The notes under the pieces: model-generated | Database searches by the model: none | What the model was told of the DNA's origin: nothing | Seen by the model: the letters and a program-made list of their open reading frames with translations, nothing else | Part shown: positions 57,503-64,000 of the stretch, in pieces | Layout of the letters: each line of letters opens with the position of its first letter | Position numbering within the stretch: position 1 is the stretch's first letter | Source of the DNA: Wuchereria bancrofti | Taxonomy: Eukaryota; Nematoda; Chromadorea; Rhabditida; Onchocercidae | Direction: 5' to 3' | Assembly (NCBI GenBank): GCA_005281725.1 | Contig: SSBO01000003.1 | Location: forward strand, 5,580,495-5,644,494 | DNA: 64,000 nucleotides | Translations under genes and position numbers: made by a program

Positions 57503-57981
57503 ATGGTTGTCTCATTTCTTACTGTCCACAGTCTGGCATTCAGTGATTTTAAAAGTCAGACGGTGAGTTTGTGCTTCTTGTTTCACTTCATTTTAGAGAA
57601 ACTTATAACTTGTATGCAAGAAGAGGTGCTATTTGGCTTATTTCTATAAAAGATTCCTAAGATAGATTGTATCTGATCTAAATGTACATCAAGAAATTCT
57701 GCAATATGATTGAAATGAATTACAGAATCTTTGGCGGAACTGATCAGAGTTAGAACGTTTCCTCCTAATCGTATGGGATGTGGTTCGTACCAAAAAAAAA
57801 TTCTTCACCACATATTCCTTCATTTGATTACATGCATTTTCAGATTCATATTGTTTTACCATCAAATTTGCTGATGTTTTTCAACATAAGTGATGTCGAA
57901 TCACCATTCAGTGATAAAAAACAGCTTCAGGATTTCCTTGCCGTATATCTTAAATCTTTTAAGTCTATAGAAACTATTTAG
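57503..57981 (+). CDS. Possible small two-exon secreted/membrane ORF, unrecognised
   Basis: Candidate exons 57503-57562 and 57844-57981 join in phase 0 through a GTGAGT donor and a TTTTCAG acceptor to give 65 residues. The N-terminus (MVVSFLTVHSLAF) is signal-like, and the remainder includes IHIVLPSNLLMFFNISDVES and QLQDFLAVYLKSF. An upstream in-frame ATG at 57470 would add 11 residues. No family is recognised and no SL acceptor was seen, so it may be a chance structure. Confidence 0.25.
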
Positions 57982-58558
57982 TGTAAACAAAAGGTATTAG
58001 CTTGAAACAAAATGTTTGCTAGAGCTTTGAATGGAAATCTTCAAATTGTTACGAAACTACTGGATCGTTTGCAAGATTGTCGTGGGATCTTTAATAAATA
58101 GTACTCAAAAATGGACTTTCAGATACTCGCACAGTATTTATGACTAAATTTTAATAAAAATCTTCGAAAAGTCCATCCGATATTTCCAAATTTGAGATTA
58201 TGAACAGAAATTTCCCGCAATCAATTCTGAAAAATACAACGGGTAGTAATTTGATGTTACAACATGAATGGAAGATTTTGATATCTATGAAATCAGTGGT
58301 ATGTTTCCTTATATATTCAATAATTATATGCACGTACTATTCCATTTTCATAAAATACTTCGACAGCAAAATAGTCAGGAAAAATTTTCCCTTTTTTTCT
58401 TACATTTTCAATGATTCAATTCTGTTTTCATGTAATTTAGTAAATGAATGTTTTACTAGGAATGCAGTTTGATATTTTTGAATCATTTTCTTATTTTTTA
58501 TATATCAGCAAAATTGAACGACTACGTGAAAATAATTTATTCTTAGCGTGTTTATTTC

Positions 58559-58681
58559 CTTTAGAATAACATATGCAGAATTTTAAAAATTCCTTTAAAA
58601 AGCATTCTAAGAATTCACTTTAGAAAAAATTTTTAATTTTTTTAAAAAAGAATTTAAAAAATTCTGAGTGTTATTCCAAAG
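58559..58681. mobile_element. MITE-like 123-bp element with terminal inverted repeats
   Basis: The ends CTTTAGAATAAC (58559-58570) and GTTATTCCAAAG (58670-58681) are inverted repeats with one mismatch in 12. Inner arms continue the pairing (CAGAATTTTAAAAATTC near 58576 against its near-complement ending at 58666). The centre is very AT-rich and non-coding. I see no clear target-site duplication and no transposase, so family and activity are unknown. Confidence 0.5.
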
Positions 58682-58923
58682 TGAAAGAAAAATTCATCGC
58701 TACTTTCCTATTTTTTATTTCAAATCATTTACAAAGAATTGCGCCTCACAATAGTTCTCTTTTTTAAAATATACTCAACTGATCTGAATCTCGTCAGACA
58801 ACGCTAAGGACGTTGAAATTTCATTGATATGATGATTTGTATATTTAACTGTTAATTATCTTCCTGCTTTTATTTTGTTGACCCGAAGAAAAAAACACGA
58901 GATAGATGTGAAAAGTTTTCTAG

Positions 58924-59655
58924 ATGGTTTATAGACTATCATTATTCAATACAGTCCTTATCATACTGTTTATCGTTATATGCACTGTACTTTTTATTGG
59001 AAATGTTTTTCGATTTTCTTGGCTACAAACTAGTACAGTTATTGAAGCAAAAGAACGTAAACGAATGTACCAGGTCAGAGAAACGCTCACTCAATTAATT
59101 AATGACCAGATTGTTTAGGTGATTAATTAGCTAATCAGTTAGCCATGAAACTCTGTGGGCACTACGATTCTCATATCCACTAATTTAGCAGCTGAAGGTA
59201 TACAGATTCAGGTTCAGTTTCAATTATTGCTACTTATTATAGTCTGCTACAGCTCTTTATTAAGGTCTAAATAAAATTATTTAAAACTGATAAGATTTCT
59301 TAATTGCAGTGCTACATAGATAGTATCAAAGCAATGCAAATCTTACAAGTAGAAACTGTTGGATGCAGCAGAGAAGCATTACAACGGAAATATATAGAGG
59401 TTAATTGAAATTTTTTCCAAGATTATTTGCTTGCGAGTTAGAGTCATTCCAGTTCTCTTCGATCTTCCTTCTTTCTCATGGTAGTTTGAGTCAGGGACAC
59501 TGTTTTGACGACAGCTAAACGCTTATATATGACAATTCTTTTTTCAGAGTGCGCAAAATTTGTATACCTTTTTTGGAATACACCGGCAAACGACGTTACC
59601 AAATGATATGTTTATGATTGAAAAGGAGCAATGGAGAAAGAATAGAACGACATGA
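58924..59655 (+). CDS. Small single-pass membrane protein, family not recognised
   Basis: Three exons, 58924-59073, 59310-59399 and 59548-59655, all joins in phase 0; 115 residues. Residues 7-29 (LFNTVLIILFIVICTVLFIG) form one strong membrane segment close to the N-terminus. A soluble, charged C-terminal region follows with two Cys (QCYIDSIKAMQ, VETVGCSREALQRKY) and the tail MFMIEKEQWRKNRTT. The short N-terminus followed by TM and a polar tail suggests a signal-anchored protein. A TTTCTAG acceptor abuts the ATG (58918-58923), a possible SL site. A poly(A) signal AATAAA lies at 59711, 56 nt after the stop. I know no homologous family; it may be nematode-specific. The three matching phases and end signals make the gene likely. 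Confidence 0.65.
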
Positions 59656-60972
59656 TGAACGGATATAGTTGTTGTATCCTAACATTCCACTTTAAAATAG
59701 AAAATTAAAAAATAAATTCTCATTTTCTAATCCATCCCATTTTGCTCCTACAACGATGCTTCATTTCATTTATACATTGCTTACATCACAAGTGATCTGA
59801 TAAGATTGCAGAGCAGTGAGTCAATGTTTTCATTCGTGCAAATTGTTACGACAAGTACTGTTGATGGTTCTGTCCATAAAATGATAGTGGAAGTAATAAA
59901 GTTTTCTTGTCTAGTGTAAGAACTCCATGAATCATGACATCATGCATGGCATGAAACAAATTTCTTGCACTTGTAAAACAGCGTACACATGCACTTGTAG
60001 CACAATGAAAGTTTGCAGGTTGTTTCAGGATTATCGATCACGAACCTTCTTCAAAACAATTTCAGTTTACAAATTCGAAAAACTCGTTCCGCCTTGTGTA
60101 TCTACAAATTTTCTACTTTTCCTTCTCATCTTTAAATAAAAAGGTCTTTTCAACAATTTTAAAACTGAAAAAAGCTACATTTTCATTCATTTCCATTGAA
60201 AAGATTTAAAAAATTCTTCCTGGCTAACATTTCATTAAATAATTTGAGAAGGTACAAAGTATTTCCACGAAAATTGACCAGTGCATTGAAATCGATGGTC
60301 ATCTACACCAGAATTATCAGTTCAATTTCTTAGAATAATAAATGATTAAAAAAAACATTGGAAAAAAATTTTATTAAACTTTTTAGCTTTCTAAAAGCAT
60401 ATATAACATTTGTAAAGTTGGTCGCAAGACAATTTGTATATGTATATCTGACAATGACTTCTTGAAAAAACATTGCCAGGATATATATTTGGAAATTAAC
60501 GTCATTTTTAAATGTGTCGAACTTTTATTTTATTTTTATTTCTTAGGAACTACTTGCAGTACTTTAAGCATTTCATTTCATAATCACACAAGATCCTATT
60601 AGCAATATAATATGAATATTATAGAGTTAAGTTTGAGAAAAATATGGTACAGTGCCACATAACGATCTCTAAAAATAAAATGATTAGTGCTTCAACAGTT
60701 TTGAAGATGCATTAATATAATAGATGCTAAGGAGACATTTGTTTTATGAAATTATTGCTGTTGCAGTTTAGCATCTACTCGAACGCAATTGTAAAAACAG
60801 ACGTTTCTATGCTATTCACTGATACGGTGGTACTAATTTTATAATGTTGAACACCAGTAAGGATAAAGAAAAACTAGGATAGAATCCTTCTTAAAAAAAA
60901 TGGTTGAGCTGTCATGCAATAAAGCTTCCAAACTGGAAGAAATAAAAATTATTCCACCATCACTTTGCCGCA
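59656..60972. other. Convergent intergenic region
   Basis: It lies between the 3' ends of the plus-strand small membrane-protein gene and the minus-strand SLC12 gene. It is AT-rich, with no supported gene. It should hold both 3' UTRs. Confidence 0.5.
59711..59716 (+). other. Poly(A) signal AATAAA for the small membrane-protein gene
   Basis: It is a canonical hexamer 56 nt after the TGA stop of the plus-strand three-exon gene. A second AATAAA lies near 59895. Confidence 0.55.
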
Positions 60973-63900
60973 TCAAGAATTGATTGTGACAACTTCTTTA
61001 CCACTTCCACCGATGAATAAAATTCGTTGAAGATTCAGAGTGAGTGCATCGATGTAAAACATATAGTGCGACAATACTTTTTCTTTACTTATTGGTGGAC
61101 GAGGAAGACTAAGAAGGACCAACTGTGAGTCTTTCGAATTTCCCACGATAACGTCGTTGAAACGTTTTATTGTTTCCAAACTTCCCTGGAAAATTACCGA
61201 GAATCATGTTTAAACAGCTGATTGGATAACAGCTTTGTCATTAGTAGTTTCGAATGGTTTTCTATGTTATGAAGAAATGAGTCAGATGAAATATTACTGA
61301 CGATAAAAGGAGACAAATAAATAAGTAATAATTACTTAACAAACATGCATTCAATTTTAGTATTCAGCTGATTATCATTTAATCGTTTATTTCATTGTTA
61401 CTTTGCTATGAAAATTTCAGTGACTACCCACTTAGTGAAGAAAACTTATTTTTATGTGTCAATTGTTGAAGAATTTCTTAATAATTTCTTAACCACCTTC
61501 CAATTTTCATCGTCATGAAATTCGATTTCTCTTCGATTGTAAACCGATAAATAGTCTTTTGAAAATGAAGATGAACCATTCCTGAAGTTACTACTCATCA
61601 ACTTTTAAAGCCATTTTTCTCTATAACTTTAAGAATAAACACTGAAACTAAAATTTGGAATTTAGAAATATATTAAGTAATCACTTACGAAATAAAAGTT
61701 GTTTCTGCTTGTATTTCATTATTTTCACTAGCAGCATCTAAATTTCATTTGGTTTACTTAGTAGCAGTACATTTCAAAACAAGCTTTTCGCTGGAGGAGA
61801 GTTGTGAAGTGAAAGTTTTAACGTTTCAAAATGCGAAAAAAAAACCGGCAATAAAGGTAAACAGAGAGGTGTCAGATTAGGAAATGAAATAAATTGAGTA
61901 AGCAAACAATAAAATAATGGTGTGTAAATAACAGTGAAGGAAGAATTAAGTAATAACTCGAGGATGGCTAGCAACTGATGACAAAAAATCTTGTAAAATA
62001 TATTTTAATAACGGAAAAGCGAACCTCTAATTATTTTTTTGCTTTTGTGGTCGTTTTTTTTTTCCTTGATGGTAATCTGAAAACAATTAGGATTTGCGAA
62101 AAAATGTTTGCCGTTTAATTGTAGCAAATTTTTGTAATTATCGAGGCGAAATTTTTGTGCTGAAGAAATTGTTCCTGCGAATTTTTAATTGAAAAATAAA
62201 TCATCCTTTCTAGATTTCCCTCCTTTTGTCATAATAAAAATCATTTACTGATAGGATTGGCATATTTTATACTCAACAATATTTTTGAAACTGTTATTGC
62301 GACTAAAGAAAATAAACGTCATTTTACGGCGGTGGATCAACTAGGAAAGCAATTGGATGTGTTCTTTTAAAAAAAAAGTGAAGGATTATTTGAAAGTAGC
62401 TTCTTTTAGGTATAAATTTAACCATCAGTGCATCAGCACTATGACTTCGTCCACTCGAAGTTTCAAGTGCATCTTCATGATTCACATTGTCGTCTACTAT
62501 CTAAATATTTTGCAAAGTACATGATTTACCACAAAGCATATGACTGAGTATTCAAATTTTTTAAGTTCAAAATTTTAAGATTTTTAAAGTTCAAAAGTTC
62601 AAAACTTCAAACTATTAAGTGATTGAACTACAAAATTTTAAAATTTGTTTAGTTATATTCAATGAAATATGGAAAGCTGATAAAATAAGGGAAACCTACA
62701 AAAACTGTTGCATCGATGCGCAACATGTAAATGTATTTTTGCAGCATTGCTTTCAATTCAACATTTTTTCCCGGTATTTCAGCAATTGCAAAAATTCTCA
62801 GTTTACAGCCCCGCCATATCTGAAAACTGATGCTCTAATAATTATGCAATCAATTGAACCATTTGCAAGTTTTAGCTCTTGTTTCAAACCAATGCTCAGA
62901 TATTGTCAGAAGTGATATTTAAAGATAATTCTGACCTTATGTTGTTTGAGAAGGAATGCAGTCAGCATAAGGAGATCGCCATCAAGCAAAATCCACCATA
63001 TATCAATATAACCGGTTAGACGATCGCTGGATGATGATGGGAATTCTGTGATACCTTTGGCTAGCATAATACATTCATCATTCGCTACAGCTTCGACCAA
63101 CTCTACTAAATTAAAGAAAAAGTTGAGGTTTTTCATAAAATATGAATGGTTAGTGCTTTTTGTTTGTTTTAATGAGAATGCAAGTCACAAGCCACTCTTT
63201 TTTTTAAAATAATGATCTTTCGCTCGCTTAACACACCAAATCAATAAATGCAAAAATAAAACTCGGAATTCTTTCCTTACAAACACTAATACCAGCAAAG
63301 ACTGCGTTTTCCTCTTCTATTTTAGGCCAATTCATTAACACAGTGTTCGGCTTCAAACCACCAATACCGATACTTTGGAATAATGTCGCAAAGCATCCAT
63401 CCATCTGAAAAGCTGCGTATCACACGCTACTTCCTAGATCTATTTTCAGTAACTAGACTCTGAAACAAAGTTTAAATTTTTCTTTTCATAGTTTGCTTGA
63501 TTTTTTTGGATTTCAAAGGTTCAAGAAAAATAAAATTGAGAGGTGTTTACTCACTGATATTGCAAGGCAATATCCTAAATAAAAGTGAATTTAAATTGCA
63601 ATATCTTAATTAAATTTTGCAAATAAAGTCTAGGTTAACATTTTTTTCCAGTTTTAGGAATTATATCAGTTTACCTGATTTTCGTCAAAAAGTAACGTTT
63701 TGCCAAAACCACGCAAATGAACGCGCAGCATCTCGTGTTGGATCCTCTCTTTCACCTTAAAAATGTCTTTTTCAAGTATTTCGTACTAATTAATTGTTCA
63801 AGATTACGATTCTTGATTTCACCTCTTCAGCTTTTTGTTGATCACCACAGTTCCAATTAGAACCTTTTATAAGCGCCACCACAATAGCCAGACCGCGTCC

Positions 63901-64000
63901 TGCTTTTAACTGTCCAGCCAAATTAATTAAATTAACATTCCGTTTGTCCATGATACTATTGGACCAGAAAGAATCATACACCAAAACAAGCAACTGTGGC
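60973..64000 (-). CDS. K-Cl cotransporter (SLC12 KCC branch), cytosolic C-terminal part; 5' exons outside window
   Basis: Electroneutral K-Cl cotransporter of the plasma membrane; only the regulatory C-terminal domain is in the window. Exons: 64000-63823 (partial), 63755-63675, 63404-63281, 63105-62936, 62819-62700, 62500-62423, 61601-61497, 61185-60973. Family landmarks are PQLLVLVYDSFW, LINLAGQLKAGRGLAIV, GIGGLKPNTVLMNWP, GYIDIWWILLDGDLLMLTAF followed by LLKQHK, IWRGCKLRIFAIAE and LQKYIYMLRIDATVF. The C-terminal block runs from IKRFNDVIVGNSKDSQLVLL through SLPRPPISKEK and ALTLNLQRILFIGGSGKEVV to the end TINS. This order matches KCCs to the last residue, which favours KCC over NKCC/NCC. The linker before the last two exons is short, and I do not see the phospho-threonine motif of vertebrate KCCs. 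Exon 61601-61497 uses an AAG acceptor and is the least certain. Confidence 0.92.
62550..62625. repeat. Low-complexity AAGTTCAAA-type repeat in a KCC intron
   Basis: About 75 bp of irregular copies of an AAGTTCAAAA-like unit lie between exons 62819-62700 and 62500-62423 of the SLC12 gene. Confidence 0.6.

Larger units (their letters stand above)
56901..58923. other. Intergenic region, TMEM9 to small membrane-protein gene
   Basis: About 2 kb between divergent genes. It contains a possible two-exon small ORF (57503-57981) and a MITE-like inverted-repeat element (58559-58681). The rest is AT-rich and I see no further gene. Confidence 0.45.

Overview
The window looks like nuclear DNA of a nematode. 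It is strongly AT-rich, and its genes are split into small exons by introns with U-rich 3' splice sites of the TTTTCAG type. Several genes have a TTTCAG-like acceptor just before the start codon, as expected for spliced-leader trans-splicing. A filarial or other spirurid worm is my best guess from composition and gene style; this is inference. There are no bacterial operons, CRISPR arrays, rRNA genes or recognisable tRNA genes. The longest simple ORFs are mostly shadows, so the genes below were assembled by hand from conserved motifs, splice sites and reading-frame phase.

Left part (1-28.5 kb). A KDM4/JMJD-2 histone lysine demethylase (minus strand, 3' end off the window) covers the first 7.2 kb. 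It is followed by a TRMT10C/MRPP1-like mitochondrial tRNA methyltransferase (minus). An 1.85-kb divergent intergenic region then leads to three plus-strand genes: the ribosome-biogenesis factor EBP2 (EBNA1BP2), a damaged or incomplete SLC39/ZIP metal transporter, and a METTL4/DAMT-1 adenine-N6 methyltransferase with its DPPW motif. A short secreted basic peptide gene follows.

Middle (28.5-55 kb). Two head-to-tail minus-strand Pax3/7-type genes (paired domain, octapeptide, S50 homeodomain) share eight exons with identical intron phases, so they are a tandem duplication. The upstream copy (43970-50333) is more divergent, including residues 46 and 47 of the DNA-recognition helix. Large gene-free stretches flank both copies and hold simple repeats and a few GC-richer islands.

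Right part (55-64 kb). This holds a TMEM9-family endolysosomal membrane protein (minus), a small single-pass membrane protein with no recognised family (plus), a possible small secreted ORF, a MITE-like element, and the C-terminal half of a K-Cl cotransporter of the SLC12 family (minus, 5' end off the window).

The most unusual signals are the Pax3/7 tandem pair with a changed recognition helix, the ZIP gene with an in-frame TGA inside a conserved segment, three apparent GC-AG introns in two neighbouring genes, frequent AAG 3' splice sites, and two perfect short hairpins. The genes do not form a pathway. Two are chromatin or DNA-methylation enzymes and two are developmental transcription factors; the rest are housekeeping or membrane genes.
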